This document shows, piece after piece, positions 48,791-57,220 of a DNA stretch of 64,000 nt. The position numbers were made by a program, and so were the translations under genes. Origin of the DNA: Micromonospora sonchi (GTDB taxonomy: Bacteria; Actinomycetota; Actinomycetes; Mycobacteriales; Micromonosporaceae). The stretch covers positions 124,001 to 188,000 of the forward strand of contig NZ_BMNB01000009.1 in NCBI RefSeq assembly GCF_014646235.1, in the 5' to 3' direction. The notes below the pieces were generated by a model that worked only from the letters and a program-made list of their open reading frames with translations, was not told where the DNA came from and made no database searches. Numbering within the stretch: position 1 is the first letter of the stretch; the number at the start of each line of letters is the position of its first letter.

Positions 48791-51073
48791 ATGCTTCGCA
48801 CCGCCCCCCGGGCTGCCCTGCTCGCCGTGGCCACCGCCACCACGCTCGCCGCCGGCGCGCTGACCACCCTGACCGCCTCGGCCGCCGCCGCCGGCTGTCG
48901 CGCCGACTACCGGCTCACCGGCTGGACGCTGACCTGGACCTGGCCCGCCGGTCAGCAGGTCACCCAGGCCTGGAACGCCACCGTCACCCAGTCCGGCGTC
49001 CAGGCCACCGCCCGCAACGTCGACTACAACGCCGCCATCGGCACCAACGCCAGCGTCAACTTCGGATTCAACGGCTCGTGGAACGGCAGCAACCCGGCAC
49101 CGACCAGCTTCGCGCTGAACGGCACCACCTGCACCGGCGCCACCACCCCGACCACCCCGCCGCCCAGCACGTCACCCCCGCCACCCCCGACCACGCCGCC
49201 GCCCACCACGCCACCCCCGACCACGCCGCCGCCCACCACGCCACCCCCGACCACGCCGCCGCCCACCACGCCACCCCCGACCACGCCGCCGCCCACCACG
49301 CCACCCCCGACCACCCCACCGGCGGGCACGATGCAGGCGGAGAACCTGGACCGGGGTCTGGTCAGCGTCCGCTCCGGATCGGCCAACCTGGTCTCCTGGC
49401 GGCTGCTCGGCACCGAGACCGCCGGCGTCGCGTTCAACCTCTACCGGGGCGGCACCCGGGTCAACGCCACCCCGATCACCGGCGCCACCAACTACCTGGA
49501 CAGCGGCGCCGCAGCCGGCACGGCGTACACCGTGCGGGCCGTGGTGGACGGCGTCGAACAGGCCGCCTCCGCGCCCGCGCTGCAGTTCCCCGCCGGCTAC
49601 CTGGACGTGCCGTTGCAGGTCCCGCCAGGCGGCACCACGCCCAGCGGGGAGGCCTACACCTACTCCGCCAACGACGCCAGCGTCGGCGACCTCGACGGCG
49701 ACGGCCGGTACGAGTTCGTGCTCAAGTGGGAGCCGTCCAACGCCAAGGACAACTCCCAGTCCGGCTACACCGGCAACGTGTACGTCGACGCGTACACCCT
49801 CACCGGCACCCGGCTGTGGCGCATCGACCTCGGCCGCAACATCCGGGCCGGTGCCCACTACACCCAGTTCCAGGTGTACGACTACGACGGCGACGGGCGC
49901 GCCGAGGTGGCCATGAAGACCGCCGACGGCACCCGCTCCGGCGCCGGCCAGGTGATCGGGAACGCGAACGCCGACCACCGCAACTCCAGCGGCTACGTGC
50001 TCGCCGGACCCGAGTACCTGACCATGTTCGACGGCCGCACCGGCGCCGCCCTCTCCACCGTCAACTACGATCCGCCGCGCGGCACCGTCTCCTCCTGGGG
50101 CGACAACTACGGCAACCGGGTCGACCGGTTCCTCGCCGCCACCGCCTACCTCGACGGGCAGCGCCCCTCGCTGATCATGGCCCGCGGCTACTACACCCGC
50201 GCGGTCATCGCCGCCTGGGACTTCCGCAACGGCACCCTCACCAAGCGCTGGACCTTCGACTCCAACACCTCCGGCAACGGCGCCGCCGCCGGCCAGGGCA
50301 ACCACAACCTCTCCGTGGCCGACGTCGACGGCGACGGCCGCCAGGAGATCGTCTACGGCGCGGCCACCATCGACGACAACGGCCGGCTGCTGCACTCCAC
50401 CGCCACCGGACACGGCGACGCCATGCACGTCGGCGACCTGGACCCGACCCGCCCCGGTCTGGAGGTCTTCAAGGTCAACGAGGACGGCAGCAAGCCCAGC
50501 TCCTACCTCGCCGACGCCCGCACCGGCCAGCTGATCTGGTCCACCCCTGCCAACGGCGACAACGGCCGGGGCGTCTCCGGCGACATCTGGGCCGGCAGCC
50601 CCGGCGCCGAATCCTGGTCGTCGGCGGTGAGCGGCCTGGCCAACACCCGCGGCCAGAACGTCGGCCGCAAACCCTCCTCGACCAACTTCCTGATCTGGTG
50701 GGACGGCGACCCGGTCCGGGAACTGCTCGACGCCACCCGAATCGACAAGTACGGCCCGAACGGCGACACCCGCCTGCTCACCGGCGGCGACGTGGCCGCG
50801 AACAACGGCACCAAGGCCACGCCCGCGCTCTCGGCCGACCTGCTCGGCGACTGGCGGGAAGAGGTGGTCTGGCGCACCACCGACAGCCGGGCGCTACGGA
50901 TCTACAGCACCCCGACGACCACCAGCACCCGGCTGCACACCCTGATGCACGACCCGCAGTACCGGGTCGCGGTCGCCTGGCAGAACACCGCCTACAACCA
51001 ACCGCCGCACCCGAGCTTCTTCCTCGGCGACGGGATGGCCACCCCGCCCGCGCCCCGCATTTACCTGCGTTGA
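48791..51073 (+). CDS. Secreted rhamnogalacturonan lyase (PL11) with truncated CBM2
   Basis: A 760-residue secreted enzyme that cleaves the pectin backbone rhamnogalacturonan I by beta-elimination. Residues 1-34 form a signal peptide. Residues 35-115 are a CBM2-like module that seems to lack its early-middle segment: CRADYRLT runs directly into GWTLTWTWPAGQ. A (TTPPP)n linker (about 118-178) follows. The catalytic part starts at MQAENLDRGLVSV and has an eight-bladed propeller with calcium loops GDLDGDGRYE, YDYDGDGRAE and ADVDGDGRQE. ATG 48791 has GGAGGAACC directly upstream. The long 5' leader and the operator-like promoter point to sugar-controlled expression. Confidence 0.94.
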   Translation: MLRTAPRAALLAVATATTLAAGALTTLTASAAAAGCRADYRLTGWTLTWTWPAGQQVTQAWNATVTQSGVQATARNVDYNAAIGTNASVNFGFNGSWNGSNPAPTSFALNGTTCTGATTPTTPPPSTSPPPPPTTPPPTTPPPTTPPPTTPPPTTPPPTTPPPTTPPPTTPPPTTPPAGTMQAENLDRGLVSVRSGSANLVSWRLLGTETAGVAFNLYRGGTRVNATPITGATNYLDSGAAAGTAYTVRAVVDGVEQAASAPALQFPAGYLDVPLQVPPGGTTPSGEAYTYSANDASVGDLDGDGRYEFVLKWEPSNAKDNSQSGYTGNVYVDAYTLTGTRLWRIDLGRNIRAGAHYTQFQVYDYDGDGRAEVAMKTADGTRSGAGQVIGNANADHRNSSGYVLAGPEYLTMFDGRTGAALSTVNYDPPRGTVSSWGDNYGNRVDRFLAATAYLDGQRPSLIMARGYYTRAVIAAWDFRNGTLTKRWTFDSNTSGNGAAAGQGNHNLSVADVDGDGRQEIVYGAATIDDNGRLLHSTATGHGDAMHVGDLDPTRPGLEVFKVNEDGSKPSSYLADARTGQLIWSTPANGDNGRGVSGDIWAGSPGAESWSSAVSGLANTRGQNVGRKPSSTNFLIWWDGDPVRELLDATRIDKYGPNGDTRLLTGGDVAANNGTKATPALSADLLGDWREEVVWRTTDSRALRIYSTPTTTSTRLHTLMHDPQYRVAVAWQNTAYNQPPHPSFFLGDGMATPPAPRIYLR
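49201..49320 (+). repeat. 30-bp coding minisatellite in the PL11 linker
   Basis: Four tandem 30-bp units starting GCCCACCACGCCACCCCCGA, the last diverging near its end, with a partial unit before 49201. They encode the TTPPPTTPPP linker. Identical third positions between copies show recent expansion. Confidence 0.9.
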
Positions 51074-51086
51074 GCCGAACGGGACA

Positions 51087-51133
51087 GGCACCGGGCCGCG
51101 ATCGCGGAATCCGCTCGATCGCGGCCCGGTGCC
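51087..51133. terminator. Perfect 18-bp bidirectional terminator
   Basis: GGCACCGGGCCGCGATCG (51087-51104) pairs perfectly with 51116-51133 around an 11-nt loop, between the convergent PL11 and LLM oxidoreductase genes. Confidence 0.8.
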
Positions 51134-51290
51134 CCACACCGCGGCACCCCCCGACCCGTCCCGACCGGGGAATGCCGTACCACCACCGGAACCAACATTA
51201 GGCACTCCTCGCGTCGCGCGGGTGACGCCACCATGAAGCCCATGTTTCATGGCCACGGAACCGCTGTGACCTGCGCCACCGCGCTCCGGC

Positions 51291-52316
51291 TCAGGCGCCC
51301 AGCCCGGGCGCCCGACCGCGCAGCCCCCCGGCGACCTCCTCGGCGATCAGCTCGAACGAGCGCACCCGGTCGGCCACGTCGTACACCATCGTGGTGAGCA
51401 TCAACTCGTCCGCGCCGGTACGCTCCAGCAACTCGCCCAGCTGCCGGCGGACCGTCTCCGGCGAGCCGGTCGCCTGACCCCGCTGGCGCTGCGCCAGGAA
51501 CTCCCGCTCCATCTCCTGATACGGGTACGCCGCCGCCTCCTCCGGCGTCGCGAGCGGCTCGGGACGCCCGGAACGCAGCCGCAGGAACGACAACCCGGCC
51601 GGCCCGGCCAGCCACTCGGCGCGTTCGTCGGTCTCCGCGCACACCGCGTTCACCGCCACCATCGCGTACGGCTCCCGCAGCCAGCGCGACGGCCGGAAGC
51701 TCTGCCGGTACAACGCCAGCGCGGGCAGCGTGTTCTCCCCGCCGAAGTGGTGCGCGAACGAGAACGGCAGCCCCAGCGCGCCGGCCAACTGGGCGCTGAA
51801 CCCGCTGGACCCCAACAGCCACACCGCCGGCCGCTCGCCACGCCCCGGGGTGGCCGTGATCGGCCCGGCCGCCTCGTCGGCGAAAAAGTTCATCAAGTCG
51901 GCCAGCTCCCGAGGAAAGCCCTCGGCCGACAACCCCTCCATGGTCCGGCGCAACGCCAACGCGGTCACCCGGTCGGTGCCCGGCGCGCGGCCGATCCCCA
52001 GGTCGATGCGGCCCGGGTGCAGCGCCTCCAGAGTGCCGAACTGCTCGGCGACCACCAGCGGCGCGTGGTTGGGCAGCATCACCCCGCCCGAGCCCAGCCG
52101 GATCCGGTCGGTCTGCGCGGCCAGGTGCGCGATCAGCACCGCGGGCGCCGACGACGCGATGGCCGGCATGTTGTGGTGCTCGGCCACCCAGAACCGGTGA
52201 TAGCCCAGCTCGTCGGTACGCCGGGCCAGCTCGGTGGTGTGCCGCAGCGCCTCGCCGGCGGAGGCGCCGGCCGCGACGGGGGCGAGGTCGAGAACAGACA
52301 GCGGTACGTTGATCAC
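51291..52316 (-). CDS. LLM-class flavin-dependent oxidoreductase
   Basis: A 341-residue luciferase-like monooxygenase fold protein. The N-terminal [16 protein letters not shown] and [20 protein letters not shown] are the standard group motifs, as are [23 protein letters not shown] and [11 protein letters not shown]. These proteins use FMN or F420; the family of this N-terminus is usually annotated as FMN type. GTG 52316 is chosen over longer frames, with GGGGAG upstream. It follows the Lrp gene on the same strand with a 53-bp gap and may be co-transcribed with it. Confidence 0.92.
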   Translation of the reverse strand: MINVPLSVLDLAPVAAGASAGEALRHTTELARRTDELGYHRFWVAEHHNMPAIASSAPAVLIAHLAAQTDRIRLGSGGVMLPNHAPLVVAEQFGTLEALHPGRIDLGIGRAPGTDRVTALALRRTMEGLSAEGFPRELADLMNFFADEAAGPITATPGRGERPAVWLLGSSGFSAQLAGALGLPFSFAHHFGGENTLPALALYRQSFRPSRWLREPYAMVAVNAVCAETDERAEWLAGPAGLSFLRLRSGRPEPLATPEEAAAYPYQEMEREFLAQRQRGQATGSPETVRRQLGELLERTGADELMLTTMVYDVADRVRSFELIAEEVAGGLRGRAPGLGA

Positions 52317-52369
52317 ACGGCTCCCCAACGCGCGGGATGCCGGTTTTGTTCCCCCGCCCCGCCGGCCGG

Positions 52370-52849
52370 TCAACCCATCCCGCGCGCCTGCTCGAAGATC
52401 AGGCTGGTCTGGGTGTGTTGCACCGCCGGATCCACCGCCAGATGGTCCAGGACGAAATCCCGCAGCGCCTCCGCCGAGGCGGCCCGCACGTGCAGCACGT
52501 AATCCTCGGCACCGGCCACGTGGAACACCGACACCACCCCGGGCAGTCGCACCGAACGGGCCCGGAACGCGTCCACCGCCGCCCGGGCGTGCTCGGTCAA
52601 CCGCACCGACACCAGCGCCTGCAACGGCAGACCCACCGCCGCCGGATCCACCTCGGCGTGGAACCCGCGGATCGCGCCGCTCTCCCGCAACGCCCGGGTA
52701 CGCGCCAGGCAGGTCGACGGCGCCACCCCCACCCGCTCGGCGAGGGCGTTGTTCGGCAGCCGACCGTCCGCGGACAACTCGGTCAGGATCGCGCGATCGG
52801 TGTCGTCGAGGGCCGCGAACGGCCGTACATCGTTCGATACGAGGGGCAT
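52370..52849 (-). CDS. Lrp/AsnC-family transcriptional regulator
   Basis: A 159-residue regulator with an N-terminal helix-turn-helix ([20 protein letters not shown], then [23 protein letters not shown]) and a C-terminal RAM ligand domain ([20 protein letters not shown]). It is divergent from a PLP-dependent sulfur amino acid lyase, so it probably responds to an amino acid and controls that gene. ATG 52849 is preferred; GTG 52864 is in frame upstream. Confidence 0.93.
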   Translation of the reverse strand: MPLVSNDVRPFAALDDTDRAILTELSADGRLPNNALAERVGVAPSTCLARTRALRESGAIRGFHAEVDPAAVGLPLQALVSVRLTEHARAAVDAFRARSVRLPGVVSVFHVAGAEDYVLHVRAASAEALRDFVLDHLAVDPAVQHTQTSLIFEQARGMG

Positions 52850-52897
52850 CCCGCCAGTCTCCACCGAATCAGACCATGGCGGAAGGCGATTTCCCGC

Positions 52898-52941
52898 GAA
52901 TAATCTTCGAAACTATTGCCGCTGATGGGCTAGTTGTTCAA
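52898..52941. promoter_or_regulatory. AT-rich divergent control region (Lrp site candidate)
   Basis: A 20-25 bp AT-rich element AATAATCTTCGAAACTATTG around 52899-52918, roughly symmetrical about TTCGAA, lies between the divergent lrp and lyase genes in otherwise GC-rich DNA. TTCAAT (52936-52941) could be a -10 box for the lyase. Candidate Lrp binding site. Confidence 0.4.
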
Positions 52942-52952
52942 TCCTCTCCGGC

Positions 52953-54110
52953 ATGGTGACCGTGGACACCCGAGCCGTACACGCCGGCCGCGACGACCTC
53001 GCGGCCCTCGGCGTGCACGTGCCGCCGATCGATTTGTCGACCACCAACCCACTGCCGTCGGTGCACGCCGGCGGCCACGCGTACGAGACCCTGGCCACCG
53101 GCGGCACCCCCACGCCCGGCACCAGCGCCGTCTACCAGCGGCTCTGGAACCCCACCGTGGCGCGCTTCGAGACCGCCCTCGCCGAACTGGAAGGCACCGC
53201 CGAAGCCGTCGCCTTCGCCAGCGGCATGGCCGCCCTCACCGCCGCCCTGCTCGCCGCCACCCGCGACGGCAAACGGCACCTGGTCGCCGTACGCCCCCTC
53301 TACGGCGGCACCGACCACGTACTCGCCACCGGCCTGCTCGGCACCGAGGTCACCTGGGCCCGCCCCGACGAGGTCGCCGACGCCATCCGCCCCGACACCG
53401 CCCTGGTGATCGCCGAGACCCCGGCCAACCCCACCCTCGACCTGATCGACATCGCTGCGCTGGCCGACGCCGCCGGGCAGGTGCCACTGCTGATCGACAA
53501 CACCGTCGCCACCCCTGTGCTCCAGCAACCCACCCGCCACGGCGCCCGGCTCGTCCTGCACAGCGCCACCAAGAGCATCGGCGGCCACGGCGACGTCCTC
53601 GCCGGCGTGCTCGCCTGCGACCCCGAATGGGCCGCCCAACTGCGCCAGGTCCGCGCCCTCACCGGCGCGATCCTGCACCCGCTCGGGGCGTACCTGCTGC
53701 ACCGCGGCCTACAGACGCTGCCGCTGCGGGTCCGCGCCCAGCAGGCCGGCGCGGAGAAGATCGCCGCCTGGCTCGGCGACCACCCGGCCGTCGCGCGCGT
53801 GCACCACCCCGGTGTCAACGACCCGGCCGGGCTCGTCGGCCGACAGATGTCCGGCCCCGGAAGCCTGCTCGCCTTCGAGGTACGCGGCGGCGCACCCGCT
53901 GCCGCGGCGGTCGCCGGCGCCTGCCGACTGATCACCCACGCCGTCTCCCTCGGCGGGGTCGACACCCTCATCCAGCACCCGGCCTCGCTCACCCACCGGC
54001 CAGTCGAGCGGGACGCCAAGCCCGACGGCGGGCTGCTGCGGCTCTCGGTCGGCCTGGAGGATCCGGAGGACCTGCGACTGGACCTGGAGCAGGCGCTCGC
54101 GGTCGGCTGA
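52953..54110 (+). CDS. Cys/Met metabolism PLP-dependent lyase (MGL/CGL-like)
   Basis: A 385-residue fold-type I PLP enzyme of the cystathionine gamma-synthase/lyase and methionine gamma-lyase family. AFASGMAALTAALLA and VRPLYGGTDHV are cofactor motifs, IDNTVATPVLQQP holds the PLP-contacting Asp, and HSATKSIGGHGDVLAG contains the PLP lysine. GGLLRLSVGLEDPEDL is the family's C-terminal signature. Which C-S bond it breaks is uncertain; with a divergent Lrp partner, methionine gamma-lyase or a related catabolic role is a fair guess. ATG 52953. Confidence 0.92.
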   Translation: MVTVDTRAVHAGRDDLAALGVHVPPIDLSTTNPLPSVHAGGHAYETLATGGTPTPGTSAVYQRLWNPTVARFETALAELEGTAEAVAFASGMAALTAALLAATRDGKRHLVAVRPLYGGTDHVLATGLLGTEVTWARPDEVADAIRPDTALVIAETPANPTLDLIDIAALADAAGQVPLLIDNTVATPVLQQPTRHGARLVLHSATKSIGGHGDVLAGVLACDPEWAAQLRQVRALTGAILHPLGAYLLHRGLQTLPLRVRAQQAGAEKIAAWLGDHPAVARVHHPGVNDPAGLVGRQMSGPGSLLAFEVRGGAPAAAAVAGACRLITHAVSLGGVDTLIQHPASLTHRPVERDAKPDGGLLRLSVGLEDPEDLRLDLEQALAVG

Positions 54111-54143
54111 CATTCGGCGCTCGCGTCCCGCCGCCCGGCCTGG

Positions 54144-54893
54144 TCAGGACTTCGGGCCGACGTGGCGGTCCAGCGCGGCAACCGCGCCCCGCCGCGCGAC
54201 CGAGAGGCAGTTGCGACGGTTCATTCGCCAGGCGATGCCGAGCAGGTCGAGCGCCCACTGGCAGAGCCCCATGATGTCGGTGGACTCGTTGGTGAACATG
54301 TAGCGCGGGTAGACGTACTCCTTGCCCCGGACGGTGACCCGGTTGCTCACCCGGCATCCATCGGAGTGGAACAGACCGCGCAAGAAGCTGCCGGGGTGTG
54401 CCTTGACGATCTGGCGCTGCCAGTCGGCGAGGACGATCGGCCGCTCGTGCTTCTTTCCCGGCCCGTGCTGCGGCAACAGACACGGCCAGTGCGTTCCGTA
54501 GCTCTGCACGCCGACGCAGCCCTGCTTCTGCACCCGCTGCACCGAGCTAGCCAACACCTCCTTCATCGCCCTCTCGCAGAGGTCGATCAAGTTGGGCCAG
54601 GAGTCGGAACAGTAGATGCGGAGCACGGGCACGCGCGCCGTGGTGACCAAGTGACCGTCTCCCAGGTAGAGACCGAGGAGGTAGGCGTAGGCCGTCGGAT
54701 CGGAGGGTTGCTCCTGATCCGAGCGGCAGCGGAAGCAGCGGGCCGCGCTGCCGAGGATGGCGGGTTGGGGCCGGTCAACGCACCAGTGCCACACGGTCGT
54801 GTAAGGAAGTGAGAGGGCGCGGGCTACCGAGCGGATGTTGAGGCCTTGAGCGCGGAGAGAGCGCACGCGTGCCCGCATTTCGGGAGGATGCAC
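54144..54893 (-). CDS. LAGLIDADG-like endonuclease next to tRNA-Leu
   Basis: About 249 residues. The N-terminus has a helix-turn-helix (RAQGLNIRSVARALSLPYTT, then VWHWCVDRP). Two LAGLIDADG-type motifs follow, AYLLGLYLGDGHLV and FLRGLFHSDGCRV, each with the expected acidic residue, as in single-chain homing endonucleases. Between them is a Cys/Arg-rich part, and YVYPRYMFTNESTDI follows. GTG 54893, with GAGGA upstream, is chosen; the frame also runs back through the tRNA gene but that part is tRNA. It starts 32 bp after the tRNA-Leu 3' end on the same strand. It may cut or recognise DNA, but no intron or intein is present. Confidence 0.8.
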   Translation of the reverse strand: MHPPEMRARVRSLRAQGLNIRSVARALSLPYTTVWHWCVDRPQPAILGSAARCFRCRSDQEQPSDPTAYAYLLGLYLGDGHLVTTARVPVLRIYCSDSWPNLIDLCERAMKEVLASSVQRVQKQGCVGVQSYGTHWPCLLPQHGPGKKHERPIVLADWQRQIVKAHPGSFLRGLFHSDGCRVSNRVTVRGKEYVYPRYMFTNESTDIMGLCQWALDLLGIAWRMNRRNCLSVARRGAVAALDRHVGPKS

Positions 54894-54925
54894 GGCAACA
54901 TCCTCGAACGCCTGTATGACAAAAG

Positions 54926-55008
54926 TGCCGGGAGCGGGATTCGAACCCGCAAGCCCTTTCGGGCAGAAGTGTTTGAGACTTCCGTGTATGCCGTTCCACC
55001 ATCCCGGC
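54926..55008 (-). tRNA. tRNA-Leu (CAA)
   Basis: An 83-nt class II tRNA on the minus strand. The acceptor stem GCCGGGA pairs with TCCCGGC, discriminator base A, CCA not encoded. The anticodon loop is CTCAAAC in a GAAGT/ACTTC stem, so the anticodon is CAA, reading UUG. A long variable arm (GCCCGAAAGGGC) and the T-loop GGGTTCGAATCCC confirm tRNA-Leu. Confidence 0.97.
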
Positions 55009-55089
55009 GAGTGACGCTTACTGTACCCGACTACCCTCATGCGAGAGCATGGGTGGTAGCCGTGCCGGGAACGATGGTGGGAGTGGCTC

Positions 55090-55710
55090 GTGGCCGAGAC
55101 GCAGACGGATGTCGGGCGCAGGCGGGTGTTGATCGCCGAGGACGAGGCGCTGATCCGGCTGGATCTGGCCGAGATGCTGGCCGAGGAGGGCTACGAGGTC
55201 GTCGGCGAGGCCGGCGACGGCGAGACCGCCGTCCGGCTGGCCGAGGAGTTGAAGCCGGATCTGGTCATCCTCGACATCAAGATGCCGATCATGGATGGGT
55301 TGGCCGCCGCCGAGCGGATCGCCGGCACCCGGATCGCCCCGGTGATCATCCTGACCGCGTTCAGCCAGCGGGACCTGGTGGAGCGGGCTCGGGCGGCCGG
55401 CGCGATGGCCTACCTGGTCAAGCCGTTCCAGAAGAGCGACCTGGTGCCGGCGGTGGAGATCGCCCTGTCCCGCTACTCGGAGATCGCCGCGCTGGAGGCC
55501 GAGGTCGCCGGGCTGACCGACCGGCTGGAGGTCCGCAAGATCGTCGAGCGGGCCAAGGGCGCGCTGATGACCGCGTACGGCATGACCGAGCCGCAGGCGT
55601 TCAAGTGGATCCAGCGGACGGCGATGGACCACCGGATGACCATGAAGGAGGTCTCCGAGCGGATCCTCGCCGAGACCGCCGGCGGTGAGGTCGGCCAGCC
55701 GGCTTCCTGA
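55090..55710 (+). CDS. pdtaR: ANTAR-domain response regulator PdtaR
   Basis: A 206-residue two-domain regulator. The receiver domain (residues 12-125) has EDE, LDIKMPIMDG with the phospho-acceptor Asp, the Thr/Ser in LTAFSQ and the Lys in LVKPFQKSD. The C-terminal ANTAR domain (about 135-195: LEVRKIVERAKGALMTAYGM, AFKWIQRTAMDHRMTM) binds paired RNA hairpins to prevent transcription termination. In mycobacteria the partner kinase is PdtaS, which is not in this window. GTG 55090 has GGGAG a few nt upstream. It precedes the liv operon. Confidence 0.94.
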   Translation: MAETQTDVGRRRVLIAEDEALIRLDLAEMLAEEGYEVVGEAGDGETAVRLAEELKPDLVILDIKMPIMDGLAAAERIAGTRIAPVIILTAFSQRDLVERARAAGAMAYLVKPFQKSDLVPAVEIALSRYSEIAALEAEVAGLTDRLEVRKIVERAKGALMTAYGMTEPQAFKWIQRTAMDHRMTMKEVSERILAETAGGEVGQPAS

Positions 55711-55825
55711 GCGGCTGCCGGGCGAAAACATCTCGTAACCGGCCCTTTCGGCGGTGGCTTCTTACAGGGACCGGCTCCGATTCGGCGTCGCGTGTAACGG
55801 TTCGGTCAACCGCCCCTCCTGGGAC

Positions 55826-55855
55826 TTACGTCACAGCTCCACCGTGGGATAACGT
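55826..55855 (+). promoter_or_regulatory. Candidate promoter for the liv operon
   Basis: TTACGT (55826-55831) and TAACGT (55850-55855) are spaced by 18 nt, about 100 bp before livK. Both are moderate matches to an actinobacterial housekeeping promoter. Confidence 0.45.
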
Positions 55856-55953
55856 CCGGCCCCAGACCGCGACGACGGTCTGGTTCGTCCGCCCTCGCAA
55901 GAGCCAATAGGCAGCGGGTGGTTCGGGCCAACGGACGGAGGAGGGTTCGGGCC

Positions 55954-57117
55954 GTGAGGCAGAAGCTCGTACGTTTGGTAGGTGGGGTGGCGATCGCCGC
56001 TCTCGCCCTGGGTGGCGCGACCGCCTGCAAGTCTGACAGTGGAAGCGACGGCGCCAGCGGTGACGGCTGCGGCAAGAAGATCGCGTTCTTCGGCGCGCTC
56101 ACCGGGCCGGCCTCGGCGCTGGGCATCAACGAGAACCACGGCGTCGAGCTCGCCGTTGAGCAGTACAACAAGGACAATGCCGACTGCAAGGTGACCCTGG
56201 TGCCGTTGGACTCCCAGGGCAACCCGGACCAGGCGCCCGGTCTGGCCCAGCAGGCGATCGACGACGAGCAGATCATCGGCATCGTCGGTCCCGCGTTCTC
56301 GGGTGAGTCCGAGGCCGCCAACCCGTTCTTCGCCGAGGCCGGCCTGGTGCACGTCACCGCGTCCGCCACCAACCCGACCCTGGCCGACCAGGGCTGGAAG
56401 ACCTTCTTCCGGGTCGTCGGCAACGACTTCACCCAGGCCCCCGCGGCCGCCTGGTACATCGAGAACGAGCTCAAGGCCGAGAAGGTCTACGTCATCGACG
56501 ACCAGTCGGCGTACGGCGCTGGCCTTGGTGACGAGATCAAGAAGGTGCTCGGGGCCAAGGTCGTCGGCAGCGACAAGGTCCAGGGCGAGGGCAAGCAGAA
56601 CGACTTCTCGGCGACGGTCACCAAGGTCAAGTCCTCTGGCGCGACCGCGATCTTCTACGGCGGCTACTACCAGGAGGCCGGCCTGATCCGTAAGCAGCTC
56701 ACCGCTGCCGGCGTCACCGCCACCCTGGTCGCCGCCGATGGCGTCAACGACGCCTCCTACATCGAGGGCGCCGGCGCCGCGGCCGCCGAGGGCAGCATCC
56801 TGACCTGCCCCTGCATGCCGGCCTCGGAGACGGGTGGCACCTTCGAGGAGGACTACAAGGCGATGCACGGTACCGACCCCGGTACCTACAGTGACACCGC
56901 GTTCGACGCGGCGAACATCCTGCTCGCGGGCATCAAGGCCGGCAACACCGACCGCGCCAAGCTGGTGGAGTTCGTGCGGGGCTACACCGGCCAGGGCGTC
57001 GCGGCCAACCACAAGTTCACCGAGACCGGTGACCTGGACCCGGCTTCGGTCCGGATCTGGGCGTACGTGGTGAAGGACGGCAAGATCGTGCCGGCCAGGG
57101 AGATTCCGAAGTCCTGA
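55954..57117 (+). CDS. livK: Branched-chain amino acid ABC substrate-binding lipoprotein
   Basis: A 387-residue periplasmic-binding-type lipoprotein. Residues 1-25 are a signal sequence ending LALGGATAC, a slightly degenerate lipobox, so the mature protein would be lipid-anchored at Cys by Lgt. The Leu/Ile/Val-binding fold follows: IAFFGALTGPASALGINENHG, PLDSQGNPDQAPGLAQQAI, GPAFSGES and YSDTAFDAANILL. GTG 55954 is chosen because GGAGGAGGG lies about 8 nt upstream. First gene of livKHMGF, separated from livH by a strong hairpin that may raise its expression above that of the membrane genes. Confidence 0.94.
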   Translation: MRQKLVRLVGGVAIAALALGGATACKSDSGSDGASGDGCGKKIAFFGALTGPASALGINENHGVELAVEQYNKDNADCKVTLVPLDSQGNPDQAPGLAQQAIDDEQIIGIVGPAFSGESEAANPFFAEAGLVHVTASATNPTLADQGWKTFFRVVGNDFTQAPAAAWYIENELKAEKVYVIDDQSAYGAGLGDEIKKVLGAKVVGSDKVQGEGKQNDFSATVTKVKSSGATAIFYGGYYQEAGLIRKQLTAAGVTATLVAADGVNDASYIEGAGAAAAEGSILTCPCMPASETGGTFEEDYKAMHGTDPGTYSDTAFDAANILLAGIKAGNTDRAKLVEFVRGYTGQGVAANHKFTETGDLDPASVRIWAYVVKDGKIVPAREIPKS

Positions 57118-57153
57118 TGCCGGTTGCTGCCACAGCGATCGGATGGTGATCGT

Positions 57154-57187
57154 GGGTGCGGCCGGGAGTTGACTCTCGGCCGCACCC
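57154..57187 (+). terminator. Hairpin attenuator between livK and livH
   Basis: A 15-bp stem, GGGTGCGGCCGGGAG (57154-57168) with CTCTCGGCCGCACCC (57173-57187), one G-T pair, TTGA loop, followed by pyrimidine-rich CCATCTTTCTTC. It would partly stop transcription after livK. Confidence 0.7.
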
Positions 57188-57220
57188 CCATCTTTCTTCA
57201 TCCTGTACGGAGTGCTCTCC

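Noticed and set aside
49201..49320. Regular 30-bp repeats as a possible CRISPR array
   Set aside because: Units are directly adjacent without unique spacers and lie in frame inside a coding linker.
49068..50428. Glycine/tryptophan- and valine-rich minus-strand frames over the PL11 gene
   Set aside because: They are the reverse reading of the TTPPP minisatellite and calcium-loop repeats; the plus-strand PL11 protein explains the sequence fully.
54894..55040. Extending the LAGLIDADG gene upstream through the tRNA
   Set aside because: The extra residues are a translation of the tRNA-Leu gene; GTG 54893 with GAGGA upstream is a suitable start.
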